A stretch of DNA of 64,000 bases from Corydoras sp. C115 (Eukaryota > Chordata > Actinopteri > Siluriformes > Callichthyidae). Below the pieces are notes generated by a model that searched no databases, was not told where the DNA came from, and saw only the letters and a program-made list of their open reading frames with translations. Where the stretch lies: assembly GCA_019802505.1 (NCBI GenBank), contig JAFMOC010000076.1, positions 2,220,501 to 2,284,500 on the forward strand, given 5' to 3'. Below, in pieces: positions 24,465-37,794 of this stretch (position 1 is its first letter; every line of letters starts with the position of its first letter). The translations under genes were made by a program, and so were the position numbers.

Positions 24465-24690
24465 CATGGGTACGCGCATAACACGTGTCTGTGTTCGCTT
24501 CCGCCAAAGATTAACCATGAGCAGCGTTTAGGGAGCACCAGTAATTTGTGTAATTTTATTGCGGGGCTTGTCCTCACCTAAAATTGTGACGGAAATGTCT
24601 TTGTGTTCGCTGTAATTTTCCTGTTTCTTTGCCCTGATTGATGTGAAATTGATGCTACTTGCAGTCTTGTTGTCATTAACAAAAAAAAAC
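24465..24690. promoter_or_regulatory. Candidate conserved noncoding element E
   Basis: A CpG-containing block (gtacgcgcataacacgtg, gttcgcttccgcc, tgcggggcttgtcc, gtgacggaaatg) in DNA that is otherwise CpG-poor. It includes an E-box-like cacgtg at about 24483 and a gattgatgtgaaattgatg TALE/HOX-like stretch. No open frame. Retained CpGs in an AT-rich desert hint at constraint or low methylation; untested. Confidence 0.4.
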
Positions 24691-25194
24691 AGAAGCATGA
24701 TTTTTAAAAAAATAAGTATTTTATTTATTTATTTTTCTTTCTTTTTTCTCATTCACCTTTAATATCAGAAGTGGAAGTTGATCTAAAGTAATGTAAACCA
24801 AGAAATCACGAGTTGTTTAACAGTACACCAAGTACAAGAACAGGGTGTACATTTGGCATTTGCTACATTATTTTAAATGTTTGTAAGGGATTTCATGAGC
24901 AAAGTTCAGTGTTAGTTTAATGAATGCATTTACATCTCTTGACAGGTGTATATTTACTTTAATTTACTCGTTCTAGAGTTAATGTTGTTCACATTTTATT
25001 CGACAAATTTCATTTTCAATTTCATTGGCACTTTTATTGATTATTTATCATTTTTTATATAAACATGCCTTGCCCATGCTTGCCCAGCTTGTTTTTTCCT
25101 CGAGTTCATATTCCCATGCTGGAGTGTTTACAATGGATTATCCTACAAAAATTATTAGTATGCATTAGTCCTGATTGTAGCCAAACTGTTAAAG

Positions 25195-25400
25195 CGTGTT
25201 CAGGGTCTGAAAAGGAGGCTGTGACAAAATGCTCTGCTGTTTACCATGGAGACGAGGGGAGCACACTCTCCGTTTCTCTGGTAACCGAGGCCTTTCTCCA
25301 CACCGACTGCCATTGAGCTCCCAGGGAGAGACAAAAGAGCGGCCTGTGCTGGTAATTTCTTATCTAAAGAAAAAAAGCCCATTAGTGCCTGGGTTTAACT
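25195..25400. promoter_or_regulatory. Candidate conserved noncoding element F
   Basis: It contains gtttaccatggagacgagggg and ctctggtaaccgaggcc, two imperfect palindromic RFX X-box-like words (gttnccatggnaac type), then acaaaagagcgg and cttatctaaag (SOX-like and GATA-like words). Short open frames through it lack recognisable protein features. Confidence 0.4.
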
Positions 25401-26714
25401 AGAGCCCACACAAAAGTAGAAGAAATCATTGCCATGCAGCTTCAATGATGGGATGAGGATGAGGGGGCTTGTGCGTGTGCATGCATGTGCGTGTGTATGT
25501 GTGTTTGCACCATTAGTGGTGGTATCCAATTCTCTGTTAGTACATAAAATAAATTTCCAAAGAACAGTATTAGTCCAATGACTGTCTCTATGTAGTACCA
25601 TATCATTTTGTAACATTGTAACATGCTGTTATTGTGATTGCAGAATTGCACAGCAGTACTCTTAGCTCCAAATATAAATATAGCCTTTCATGCTCAGAGT
25701 TCTGGAGATCCTTTTTGGCTGTATTATTTTATTTACAGTATATATTTTTGTTCTGGCATTTTTGTTCCTTTGTATGAAAGATATTCATTATTTTTTATAG
25801 AACTCAATACACATAAACCTGACAATAAGTTTGTCACAATTTAATCACGTTAATGAGACTGTAATAATCTATAACTGAAATTTGTCTGCATCTCGTGTTG
25901 ACGGTGTATTGATCTGCTCTCAACAGACTTTTGATAAACACACAAAAAGCCTAAAAAAAACAGAGCACCGATGAAGAAGAAATGTGAGTCAAGTGAGCGT
26001 GGAGAAAAGATATTGACCTCTCACTAAATCCCTTGCAGGAACCAAGTGACCTCCTATCTTAAATGCCACAACCCTCTCTCTCTGGCTCTGGTTTGATGTG
26101 ACATTTGACATAATTGTTAGGACGGTCTCTGTATTTCACTTATGTCTCCTCTCTTTCACTCTCTTACCTTTCACTATCATACAGTACATATCATTTAAGG
26201 TTATACCTGTACAAATATATTTAGCCTCAAGATGAATGGAGAGCTGCAAGCTCAGCTGGGCAATCCCGATGCACAGCAAAATGCCTCACTGAGCCTGTTA
26301 TTTAGTGCTCACATGTAATAGAGCCCTTTTGAGAGAGAAGATGAGCAGCTATCCATTGCTAAAGGATGGAAGATTTCATGATTTCTCCTGATTGTAGTGT
26401 GGATTACTGAGTGTGGTTCACTTTTTTTTTTACAGAATAACACAGCTTGAGTTTAGCTGTAAGTGCAAAAAGTAAAGTACCCACTTAACTTGAGGTAATC
26501 TCATCATTTGTCAGTGCTATTTCAGACTTTCAGCACACACACAAATGCTAAAAAATATTAATATTAATATTCAGCACAGTGTATGTAGTTAGATTTGTAC
26601 ATATTATGTAACTTTGTATAAATGTTTGATTATGCAAGTCAGTGCCTTTTCTTTCTTGTTCTGGTTTAACAATGTAATTGGTACCACCCATGTTTTTTTT
26701 TTTTTTTGAAAGTG
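25401..26714. other. Intergenic DNA; weak CNE-like patches
   Basis: Mixed patches at 25920-26060 (gacttttgataaacac, gagcaccgatgaagaag) and 26230-26360 might be regulatory but lack a decisive motif. A TG-rich patch lies at about 25470-25505. No gene. Confidence 0.4.
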
Positions 26715-26960
26715 TATCATGGCATGGTCTTATCAAAATCCCACAACCTATCTCATTAATATGAGGCCCAGACTTTTGGATACCCTGTGTCATTGTCTAG
26801 CTGTAGGAAACAGGCTAATCACTCTCCTCCTATCAGCTGACCGACAGAAGGCAAGCAATCGCTCCTGTCAGGCAGCTGGGAATCATGGGAGATCAGGAGA
26901 GGTTAAACAAGGCTGACAGACGTGATAATGACGACTCAGCTATAAATTAAGATGTGACTA
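26715..26960. promoter_or_regulatory. Candidate conserved noncoding element G
   Basis: A 245-bp block of mixed composition with ctcattaatatgagg, gtcattgtctagc (SOX-like), ggctaatcac (homeodomain), ctgaccgacag, ggcagctggg (E-box) and gataatgacgactcagc. The texture is that of an enhancer. The short open frame (26719-26916) is not recognised. Confidence 0.4.
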
Positions 26961-26990
26961 CGATAAGGTGCTTCACACATACAAGAAAGA

Positions 26991-27041
26991 GTGTGTGTGT
27001 GTGTGTGTTTGTGTTTGCAAGTAAGAGAGAGAGAGAGAGAG
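26991..27041. repeat. (TG)n and (GA)n microsatellites
   Basis: About nine TG units (26991-27008) and nine GA units (27024-27041) separated by a short mixed stretch. Confidence 0.9.
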
Positions 27042-30000
27042 TATGTTGCCCCATCATCATTTTGCACTGGTGTTTTGCTCAACATTCACTGAGTCAGAAT
27101 AAGACTTGTACAAATCAGCCCTGATATCTGAAAGCATGTCCACTGAGTTCGTCCTATCTGACAGGAGCTTCTGTTCTGTCAAAGAATGAAATTGGAATGA
27201 AGTAAGAAAGGGGCAGTGAAGAAGTCAGATTAAGGGTTAGGTTAAATAAAAAAACAGGTCCGTAATGTACTTTAATGAAAGATACCATTTTGATTGCTGC
27301 TGGACAACAGCATATGTTCTTCAACATGTACAGCATCAAAAAACTTCTGCCCAAAAAGAAAACCCTTATCTGACAAAGTTATAGCTGTATGTCTGTGTAA
27401 TTCCAGATAAAGAAGACACAGAACTGACATATTCCCTCTGTAGCTAAAGAGATTAGCATTACAGGACCTTTAGTGAAAGCTGACAGGGAATTAGGAAAAG
27501 CCAGGGAAAAGTAATCCATCTTTTATTTTCTTTTGTTGTCTGATGTGGTGTTTGATCATGGCTGTGGGCGCATCTGAGCCATGTAGGCTTTTAAGAAGCT
27601 CTTTTGTAATTGATAAGCTTCCTGAGGCATAGAGATTTTTGCTCTTGGATAGATCACTCAGGCCATATTGAGAGGCTTGCAGCACTGTATTCATACAGTT
27701 ACTTCCACTTGTATATTTCCTTTTTTACAGGTTTTAGATACACTTAGTAAGTGTGTGTGTTGGGGGTGGGTGTCAAAGGTTATTCCCATTTCCTGTTCTC
27801 CAAATCTTGTCTTCAGTTAGATCAAAGGTGAAAGGGACAGTGCTCATACCTCACCCATCCTCCATCTTTAAATACTCTCAGTTCATTCTTCCGCACCAAC
27901 TCACCTATCAGACCCTATGGGATACGGTGGAATGAATACACACAAACACAAATAGCCAAAATAAATGATTTCACATAATTTTAATTACACAATATATGCT
28001 GACCTGTTGGGTCATTTGTGTTTTTGTACAGTTAAAGCTTTACTTTTACACCAGTGGCAACTTCAGAGAATATAGGAAAAGGAATATAGGAATATAGAAA
28101 AACAAGGACTTTAATTTTAACTTGTTAAACTCAACAAATTATATTTTGTTATTATATATTTTATAATATTATAATTATATATATTATGTACAGGTATTGT
28201 ATTCATAATGTCCATTGCAGTTCAATGCCATTGAAAATGGGATGGGGTAAATAGAGATTAATAGTGCTAATATTTTGCATCTGTAAATAATGCATGTAAG
28301 GTCTAGTGGAAAAAGATTAAATTGAACTAAGCTAAAATCTGTGGAAAATCATTGCTTTAATTTGATACTTAAGTCTAACCCTAGAAAACAAGACAAGTCT
28401 TGTTTTTAAATTGGGAATTCAGCAATGAAAGAACCTGACATAAGATGTGCTTTCTTAGTTCATAGTTATATATATTTTTTATTAATTTTAAGTAATATCC
28501 ATATTTTCATTAAATAAAACTGAAGAATAAAAAAGAAAACAAAATAGAGACAAAAACTTGCTTCAATTGCATAACATTGTATGATGGATTCTTTTTAATC
28601 ACCTGATGCAAGGCAATTTATTATGAAAACATTTTAATTGAAGAATTATTGTTTTACTATAACATATAAGATCTTTACTATAATTAAAAAATGGAGTGCA
28701 CTTTACCTTTTAACTGACCCACAGCAGACATTTTTCTTCAGTAAAAATCTGTATCCATCGTGAGTACGAGTAATAAATAAGAGGTAGACAACCTTGACCT
28801 GCAAGATGTTTACTCAATATTCCTGATAGGTTTGTGGGATATTAATATCAGTTGACAAATATAAATTAAGCAGTTTTACTAAAAAGTTTGGGAGTGCATC
28901 ACTGACTTTATTCATGATTATTTGTAGTTTGTCAAGTGGCTCTGCTTTTTAATTGAAAAGGCATGGCAACACACTGGACAAGTCCTCAGTTTATCACAGG
29001 GCAGGCACACACAGGGGGCAGTTTAGTTCATCTAAAACACATGTCTTTTAACTCTGGGGTAGAAACTAATTCTGAAACCATCACCAGGATCTCTACAGGA
29101 TCTACTTTAGTGCCATAAATAAATAAGGATCATTTTATTATAAGTAAACTAAGTCAACAATATGTACAAGACAATAGTAAAGCCTTAAGAAATTATGATG
29201 ATACAAGTTAAATACCTGAATTACATCAATTTCTGTTTTTTTTCTTCATTTGCTTTCAAAACATCATAAATATTTCATTAAACATATGTTTGCTGATTTC
29301 AAGTATTAAAATGCTCGTTGCTGTATTTCCCAAGTATTCTAAATGTGGACCGTTTCCATTGTTCCTTCACAAGCATTCATTATTTCACCTGCTAAAACTT
29401 TGCAAAAAGTTTTGCATCCAAATAAAAATATAAAAATATATAAAGTTTCTTTTCCTCATGCATCCACAAAAATGACCAAAAAGCCATTGAACTACACTTG
29501 CCTTGAGAGATACACGGGCCAAAAATAGTACATTTTGAAATTCACTTCATGAACAGTCAGGTTCTCCAATGTTTTTCACAAATTTTTGCATATTTATGTG
29601 GGTGATAATAAGGTCCGAAAACATTTTCATCTGATCGTGAAACAATTCAAAACATTATTTTGGGGTATTGAAGGTGTCAGCATGATGTTAAGATCAGAAC
29701 TCTATCTGAAACCTCTTGAGCCACAAAACTTTGAAAGCCTGTGGATGACAACTGTCTGTAACTTTGTTCAACATTTGTGTTCACCTGTTCTTTTTATTCA
29801 TCTTGATTAAAATATACTGTTGGTGCTATACTTTTTGTGAAACAAAGTAGCTATCACACAAATAGGTTTAATTAAGTTTGTACTGTAGGAAACCATATTG
29901 GAAAAGGCCTTATTGTAAACACTGATAAACAGAGGGCTATTATAGGTTATTGATTGAAAGTTTTTCCAATCAACGGATAATTACACTTCTAAATCCAGTG

Positions 30001-30440
30001 AACAATCGATGATAAGCTTCTCAGTATATCTAACTTCACTCCCTGGTCATTACTTTTCCTGTATTTGTTTGAAGTATCAGGGGAGTGACATATGCTCTGT
30101 CTTCTCACTACGCTGGCTAAACAGTTCTAAATCAATTGGATTGATTTTGTTACACGCAGAGAAACCACAAAGAACAGTGAATGTATCTAGACTCAGTCAG
30201 CAAACAGAACAAGCTGTCACTCCCAATCCTCACCACTCTTCTTTTGAGAAAACATGCCATGAATCCAATCTGACATGAAGCCAAAAGTCAATCAGTACAT
30301 ATTGTGTTAATTAATTCTTACCTTGATATCTTTTTAAAATTATTTTCTATAAAAAACAAAAATCATTTTAACAGAGTGTGTAGGGGCACAGATGTTTTTC
30401 TTTCTAATGTAAAAGTAAAAAATATAAAGCAAATATTGTG
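27042..30440. other. AT-rich intergenic DNA, little recognised
   Basis: About 3.4 kb without a gene. A possible decayed SINE middle lies at 28965-29080 (aacacactggacaagtcctcagtttatcac, cacacacagggggcagtttag). Short frames at 27154-27354, 27491-27694, 29343-29810 and 30009-30278 show nothing recognisable. Confidence 0.4.
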
Positions 30441-30503
30441 GAGTAAATAAATATCAAGCTTTGGATAAAAGTGTTTGCTAAGTGACTAAATGTAATGTAT
30501 GGA
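30441..30503 (+). repeat. Tail of a teleost interspersed repeat
   Basis: The phrase 'ctttggataaaagtgtttgctaagtgactaaatgtaatgta' is very close to the 3' end shared by many fish retroposons (recognised from memory). No body of the element can be followed upstream, so only a truncated tail is claimed. Confidence 0.6.
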
Positions 30504-33500
30504 GGGTCGAGTATGTTTGGGATGCTCAGGTGTCAGTTAACAAAATTTAAATAGAAATGAATACATTGTGCTATGCAAAATGATAGTAATTCCTTTACTA
30601 ATCCATCAATTCATTTCTCTTTAACTGAGAACGGAAGCATAGTGGTCCATAGAAATTTATTAATTAGAGAAAACCCATTTCTAGTTCTACCTACTTAATT
30701 CTACAATACATATAAAGGACTTTTTAATCAAAATTATATATATTTATATATTTATATCTCTAAACATTTTTAAAAAGTAATTTTCACTACGTTATTGAAA
30801 CACTTTTCAGAATAGTTTTTTTTTTTATTTTCATTTTGGTACACATTTAGAGACGAAGTGCAGCAAAGTGCCCTTTTATTGCCAGCATGTAGAACTGAGT
30901 TATTTTACAGGTGTTTGTTATCATGTATACCAATTTTAGAACAACACACTGCTCAGCACAGTTATGTGGCCTTGGATACAATACCTAAGAATGCTGTTTG
31001 AGTGATTTAGGGCAGAGGGACCACAACGCATGTAAAATATTAGGTATGCTTCCAGTGTTCAAGCTACTTATCTTCACTTTAATACAGGCATAATATAAAG
31101 CATTTTTAGAATCACTCTTTTGGCAATAATTCTATCTAAATATGTAGCGTATTTTTATTAATTAACATACTTTCTATTTATAACACAATGCTAAATAATA
31201 GCTGGAAAATTATTTAAAAATATTTAATTGACATAAATTAACATGATATAAATGACAAAATAACAACCTGAAAGCTACAAATAAAGCCTAATATTCCAAC
31301 ATAATTTATGTATTAGTTCACCAGTGATCAATTTAAAGACCTAATAAATTTAAATTATGATACACTGCTTACTAGTTGTGCATAGTGGTTTATCAAATTT
31401 TTTTCATTTTAAGTATTGTATTTTTTACATTTTCGCAAGTACATGGATATAAAACATAAAAAAAATAACACAATACGTTTCTCATAAAGCAAACACTTGT
31501 GTGACACTGATAGCTTTTAAATAACTGCAATTTTGTGCCAGTTGATTTTTTTGTAAATGTATTCTTCCTTTGTTTCTTTTGTTTTTTGACAACTGTATCG
31601 GAGTTGTTTTAGACAATTACACATTTAAGAGTTTAGGCAAGGAACATTTCAACATTCTGGTACCTTTTCTCTTTTAAACTGGTTTACAATGGCTTTTTGT
31701 CACTTTTCATTAAAATTGGTATACATAAAAGCATCCTCCAAAGAGAACAGCATCATGCAGATGTGGTATTGGTCCTTTTAAAGATGTTTTTATGCATTTT
31801 TCATGCACTAATATGCAAATGTTGTCATTAATTAACAATTAGTACTTTTGGTAGGTATTGGTATTGAGTTGTAAGTAAACATGTAAATGTTTTCTATTAG
31901 GAGTCATTAAACATTGCTTCGCAGTCTGACTGTTTTCTGCCATCATGGATTTTTAAAAAGTATTTGTTAAATTTGAGGAATAGCTTGCTAACGAAGGTCT
32001 TTTTAAATTGAGTTAGTCAATAGAAATCCCATCAGTCTTGGTTAGTTTCACAGTTGTCATCTGTTTTACTGTTGCTTTGTGGTCAAGCTAAAACCTTTGT
32101 CCTGAATGGTTTCTAGCTAATCAGACTACCAGCTCTGTAGTCCTTCAGTGCACCTTTCAAACATATAAGTACGACATCTGTCCTGTTGTGTTTCTCACTT
32201 ACCTCTGTTTGTACTCTTTATAATTTGATCTTAATTTCATTAGTAAGCTGGAAGGTAACCGTCACAATTCAGACAGAATATCCATGGCTTTTTTCTAAAG
32301 GGAGAATTTTATATTTATTCATCATTGCAAATGCAATTTTTATACTTTTTACCACCTAATGTTGTTCAAGCTTTATGAAGCTATTTCTTAATGTCTAATT
32401 AGTGGAAAAGCACATGGCAGGTGGTGTGTAGAAATGGGTCTTTACACTGTAGCTTTTAAGAAAACTAGGTTTCTGACAGTTAGGGCAATTTGAAATAAAA
32501 TAGTAACAATGCAGTATAGTGTATAACTATGTGCATATGAAACTGAAAATGTAAAAATAGATTAAAAGATCACATCAAAAGAGATGAAAAGCATAAAGTG
32601 GTCATTTAAAGCTAAAAAAAGATATACTACCAGAAATTGTATTTGCATTTTCTCATCTTCTTGTTGTGAATACATATTTATCAATTTTACCAATTAATGT
32701 GGTATTGATAAGTATGTACAGTATATTTGTAAATGCCATTGGCTACATAAAATTTAATGCACATCCTATGCTTCGGTAACTTAAAAGCTGAAACATTAAT
32801 GCAATGTTTTGCAATTCAGAACTTTCCTTACTGTAAAGGAATTAGAAGCTCTCTGTAACTGAACCAGACTTGGAGCATAATAATGAACTCTTGTGAAATT
32901 TTGTGATAATGGCTTAGATATTTATACTTATGTAATAAAAATGCAGACCTATTGCTTCGATTTTCATGCAGCTCCATGTTAAAATTATGTGTTTCGTATT
33001 TGCACACACACACACACACACACATACACACACTGCTCAATAGCAGTTTTATTTGGTTCAGTCTGTGGTTTCACTCAATTTTCTACAATTTCATCTCAAA
33101 TAAACATTCCTATTACGCCTATTCATAATGGCCCAATTACCAAAAGCTTCCATATTGCCAAAGAGCTCAATAGTAAGGTCTTTTTGTGTATGTTTGAATA
33201 GTGCTTACATGACATATGTCTGCATCCAGCATTAATTATTGAGTCAACGTAACGATTTGTGTCCTAATTTTATTGAAATTCTGTGTTCATGTCTTCACTA
33301 ATATGTGTGTGAATCAGAGATCGAAATAAATTGTTTTGGCCATAATGTAGATAAAGTTGCTGTTTTTATTCCCTTCCTCATTGTGTATTCCTAATGATAA
33401 ATTCAGTGCAAAGCTCAGCAAACCTTTAAGGTCAAAGGTAGCTTTACATTTTATATGGTCATGTTTAAAGTCGGTGTATATTTCTTTGTTAAATGCAACC

Positions 33501-33639
33501 AATTTTTTTTTCTTTTTTACCGTCTGAAGAAGAGCAGTGTATGTGGGAATATGCAGAGGTATGAAAAGAAGCAGCCATGTCAACAGAAAGGGAGGAAAAG
33601 AGAGTGGGTGAGAAGGGCATATTGAAGTAGAAGCATTCT
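30504..33639. other. AT-rich intergenic DNA; short (CA)n
   Basis: About 3.1 kb of AT-rich DNA. The only distinct items are a (CA)n run at 33003-33033 and scattered homeodomain-like words. Open frames at 32828-33040 and 33314-33680 have chance composition. Confidence 0.45.
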
Positions 33640-33790
33640 TTAACCATGGCCAACTTAATTATGGGGCATATTCCACCCAAGGCCAGGGCTCCACACTAAT
33701 TATGGGGTCATGCTAATGAAAAACTGAGATTTAGTCAAGGCTGCATGACTGCAAGTGTGAGTGGGCTGAAACCATCAATGCTAGGTCACA
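33640..33790. promoter_or_regulatory. Candidate conserved noncoding element H with repeated homeodomain word
   Basis: The word taattatgggg occurs twice, at 33656-33666 and 33697-33707, about four helical turns apart, followed by atgctaatgaaaaactgag. Repeated identical homeodomain sites at regular spacing are typical of enhancers. Conservation is untested. Confidence 0.4.
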
Positions 33791-35329
33791 CACAGACACA
33801 GCTTCCATAGCCCTTTGCTCGCTGTTCGGGAGCCCAGGTTCAAGGACAAGTTTTCATTCAGACATCTATCAGCTTTCACATAGTGTTTAGCTCATGAGAG
33901 ACACCTTGAGCCTCAGTGAGAGGAAAGGAAGGTTTCAATACTGCCTTGCCATAAATTTCACAGGAAGAGAGCAGGAATTCAAACAAGGTGAAGCTGACAT
34001 TCTCTCATCCATGTAACTGTCACCCGTTTTCTTACTTTGCTTTTTTAATTTCTGTGTTCACTGCAAAATATTGTCAGCCTCAGTAGAAAGTCTCACTGGA
34101 TAAAATTCAGTGGGAAGCCTTGTGAAAGGGATCCTTAGAGGATATTATGAATACACAAAAAAACCTGACTAGACTTTCAAAAATTCAACTTATTGTCTTC
34201 TCTGCCTCTTATTCACCACCATCACTCTTTTTCATAGCTAATCCTGCATAATATCGGAACTGTGGCAAAAAAATAAAAAATTGTCTAATGGATAAAAAAC
34301 AAAGGTCTTTATTGACAATAACAATTTCTTTAGTGGCACCCATTGGTGTGTGTGTATATTTTCCCTTTATTTTAGACTACTATGTACTAGAAAAATATAT
34401 TTTAGGTAAATATGCAAGTATTTTGATGGATACAAATATGCTGTGTAAAAATATGATAAAATGGTATGTTTTGAATTTAAAGAAAATTTTAACATTTAAT
34501 ATATTTTTTTTTTTCATATTTACTAATCTTCTTTTTAAGCCTCTCCTTTTCAAATCTAAATGAAAGCTATAGGAACACACAAAACCTTTCATCTTCATGT
34601 GATGTGTGCACACTTTGTATGTGCCTGTGTGCATTTGTGTGTGGAGAGGGAGAGGGTGCAAGTGAGAGAGTGAGAGAGAGGGGAAGAGATGGAGGAAAAG
34701 AGAGGTTAATAATGTGGATAAATGTTAAAAAAAAAGACTTTTGGTAACATACATGTAGACTTTACTCTTGCTGATCTTCTCCCACCCTTTTCTGCCCACT
34801 CACACTATTCCTCTTGCTCTCTTTGACACATGGCAAATGTTATTCGTGGTCACAAGGGCAGCATTTTTAAAAGCAGCTGGTCAGAGGCTTTGCCACAGAA
34901 GCAGAGTAAAGGTGTTATTAAAAGATCTTGTGTGCATTTCAGCTTTACCACACAGGGCACATTTTGGTGATAAGAGTGGGTACTATGTAACTGTGTGTTT
35001 GCGAGCGGGACCAAAACATGCTGTTATCAATAATAACAAAGATTGTAAATTCTGGTGCTGCAATGCATTTAATGAACATTCTTGTGTATAATCAGATACA
35101 AGGGAATGTGTTCATTCAGGTGGTCTTGGAATGTGGTCAAAATACGCTTATTTATTCCAGGATTATGCTCAGGTCAGGTTGGGAATGAAACCAAGTCAGT
35201 TTATAGCTAACAAGTCAGGCACCCATTGCTCATCAGGCCAGCTAATGAATCCTCTCATACAGCCCTATCACATGACCTCAGGGTCACATGACCCACCAGA
35301 CCCTGTGTGCCTTTCCCTGAATCATTTTA
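33791..35329. other. Intergenic DNA; GA-rich patch
   Basis: A purine-rich patch (34646-34703, gagagg repeats) is the only distinct feature. The open frame 34768-35091 (107 codons) has an irregular, unrecognised peptide and no splice or domain support. Confidence 0.4.
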
Positions 35330-35530
35330 ATATTTAATTTGGTTGCAGATTAACAGCAATCAATTAGTCATCGGAGCACGTCAGAATCAGTTGCCCAGAG
35401 TCTGCAGCTAAGAAACCCATTCAGAGATGATGGGGCTAGATGGCACATGCTGCCGTTTGATGTGGCTATTCATGATCTGTATTGCTTCAGAGACATTATT
35501 AGATACAGGTTCCGAGCTACCAGTGTGTGT
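35330..35530. promoter_or_regulatory. Candidate conserved noncoding element I
   Basis: It holds cagcaatcaattagtcatcgg (HOX/PBX-like), gcacgtcagaatcag, ggctattcatgatc and cttcagagacattattagatac. Mixed composition with no repeat or frame. Called from texture only. Confidence 0.35.
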
Positions 35531-36329
35531 AGGAACCGGTTGGAAATTAGCTTTAAAGGTGCACAATTATAAGTTAGTGAAGTAAGACATTCATGCTCAT
35601 TAAAAGCTACAAACAAAAAGAGTTTTGGCATTTCCTCATGATTTGGCCTTGCAGTTTTATACCCACCCTTTCCTAATGTTCGAACATTTATACAAGATGT
35701 GTGCATACGAGCTTTTTATTAACTATTTATATTGTATTAGTGAAGTGAGTGCTAAGGGTCAACAGCCTGACATAAGTATTGAATGTCACCTTTAGCCCAG
35801 CAGGGTGATCAAATGACAGTTGTGTTTTCTCCTCTACCTGTAAATCTGCTACTTGCTCTCAATTAGTGAAAACAAGATGATGACTAAATAAACCAGAAGG
35901 AAAAAATACCTTTTCTGTTCAAAGTAAAGTAGAAATGTAAATGTGGGATGTGAGTGTAGTTTTTTATTTTATTTTCAAAGTTGTTGCTGTTTTATCAAAA
36001 GGATTTTGGGGATATTTTTCTTCTATAAATCTTTCAATATTAATAGTCACTCTTCTGCTGGAACTAAAGTACAATGTAGCACATATAAATATTATTTTTT
36101 CCCTGGTCTTCCTGTCTACAATATAGATGTTGATTCTCTGTTATGGCTGAAAGGTTAGAGTTAAAATTGATTTAGTGAAGTGTGTTCATTTACGAATCTA
36201 AGGCTTTAGTAGTTATTATAATGTTCTAGGAGTAGTGCACAGGATGAGAGTATGAACAGAGTCTCTTGTACTTATGACTGATGATAACACACTAATGATA
36301 AAGATGATGATCTCCTGTGTCTAGTCTGC
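35531..36329. other. AT-rich intergenic DNA, nothing recognised
   Basis: No gene or repeat. The two overlapping frames at 35941-36158 are AT-driven. Confidence 0.45.
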
Positions 36330-36560
36330 CTCTCTGAATAGCTGTTTGTACCTGATTCAGCAGCTGATAGAGAAAGATTAGGAGTGTTGTCCCGAGCTTC
36401 TGAACGTTTTCTCATGGATGATTGTGCCGGTGTTGAGTGTCCCGTTCCCAGGCTGTTCTAGGGTTGTTACTGTCTTTCTGAACAATAATGCGGGGCCTGG
36501 CTCTGAAATCTATCAGATAATGACCTGGCTCTGTCAGAAGAGGCAGCCAAACAGTTTAAG
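36330..36560. promoter_or_regulatory. Candidate conserved noncoding element J
   Basis: The stretch 'ctgaacaataatgcggggcctggctctg', 'aatctatcagataatgacctggctctg' and 'tgattcagcagctgatag' contains SOX-like (gaacaataa), homeodomain (tataatga-type) and E-box (cagctg) words. The part ctggctctg occurs twice about 40 bp apart. Not tested for conservation. Confidence 0.4.
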
Positions 36561-36654
36561 TACTGGTGTGCACCCCTTCCATGTCCCATTCCCCTCCACT
36601 CCTCTCACTTGCTCTTACATGTGACCATTATTTTCTCCCTTTTACCAGGCTTGT

Positions 36655-36970
36655 TACTAAAATTGAAATGCATTTTGCCCAAAAATGTCACTAAATGAAG
36701 TGTTTGCTGCGACCTAGTCATATATCTTGGCTCTTCATCTCTGCCAAGCCTCCTTAGGGCATTGAACAGACTATTAAATATGAATGGGAGCAGAGAAGGG
36801 GAGGTACATATTCCCTTTAATTTTTGTGTATTATTAAGCAGGTGGCTGAATATGATAGTGCTGGCTGTCATGTCTTTAATTAGGGGCTATTTTCCGTCAG
36901 CTCAGCTTACAGTACCACTTTGCTGTTCATCTGGCGTCCGAGCAGCCTACTGCCCCTACTCACCCCTGGC
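36655..36970. promoter_or_regulatory. Candidate conserved noncoding element K
   Basis: A 300-bp block with cgacctagtcatatatcttgg, gactattaaatatgaatggg, attaagcaggtggctg (E-box caggtg) and ctttaattaggggct (36874-36888). The last word recurs exactly at 58338-58352 in another candidate element. Short frames on both strands are not recognised. Confidence 0.42.
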
Positions 36971-37194
36971 GTACACTCTGCTTGTAACAACTTGTAACAA
37001 GTCGCATTTTAAAACATATAACCTGTTCTTTTATTACTATTATTCATTAGTTAGAGAAGCATGTCTGAATATTTTTCTTCTAATAAAAAGCAAAGTAAAT
37101 GCTTTTGAAAACCTTTCTCCTTCTAAAGGATTTAAAAATATCTAAAAAATTTTAGAGTTTTGTATGGTAGTGTTATGACATGTACATCTGCACA

Positions 37195-37646
37195 TGTACC
37201 TAGCTCCTGCTCCTCCTGTCCATGGCGTTAGTAATCCTCTCTTAACTTCTCTCCTCATTTTCTTCTCTTTTCTCTTTTATTCTGCTTTTACTTTTTCTCC
37301 ACACTTCTCTTCTCTAGTTCTTTTTGTCTCTTCTCGCTTTACAGTTATCATCTCCTCTCCTCTTTCCTTTACACTTGTTTACACTTCCTCTCTTCTCTTA
37401 GTTCTTTTAGTTTTTCTTCTCTCTTTTCTGCTCTCATCTGTACTTCTTTTCTCTTTCGCGTTTCTCCTCTCTTGCCCTCCCCTATTTTCTTCACATTGTG
37501 TTGGCCTATCTGATCCTCAACTCTTTTGTTGCTTTTTGAAAGGCTCGACCCGACACTCATTATTTTCTCCTTTATCTTCCTCTCTGATTAGGGTGGTCGG
37601 GTTTGACAGTCGCCTCCACAGAGATTCTATCCATTACTGTCACCAG

Positions 37647-37683
<37 letters not shown>

Positions 37684-37740
37684 CTCTCACTTTCTCTCTC
37701 ACTCTCTCGCTCTCTCTCGCTCTTGCACCCCCTCCTCCGT
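37195..37740. repeat. Long pyrimidine-rich tract with (CT)n core
   Basis: About 540 bp are strongly biased to C and T on the plus strand, with a pure (CT)n core at 37650-37681 and interrupted CT to 37722. Purine/pyrimidine mirror tracts can form triplex (H) DNA. The 196-codon open frame through it, rich in S, L and F, is an artefact of composition. Confidence 0.9.
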
Positions 37741-37794
37741 GTTTGTCTGTGTGTGTATTTTGTGAGGTTTTAATGTCAACATAAGGTGATGTAT

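Noticed and set aside
34768..35091. Open frame of 107 codons
   Set aside because: No recognisable domain, irregular composition and no splice or promoter support; probably chance.
36762..37145. Open frame of 127 codons
   Set aside because: It starts inside a CNE-like block and ends in AT-rich DNA; peptide looks random.
37194..37784. Open frame of 196 codons
   Set aside because: It is entirely due to the pyrimidine-rich tract, giving S/L/F-rich low-complexity peptide.
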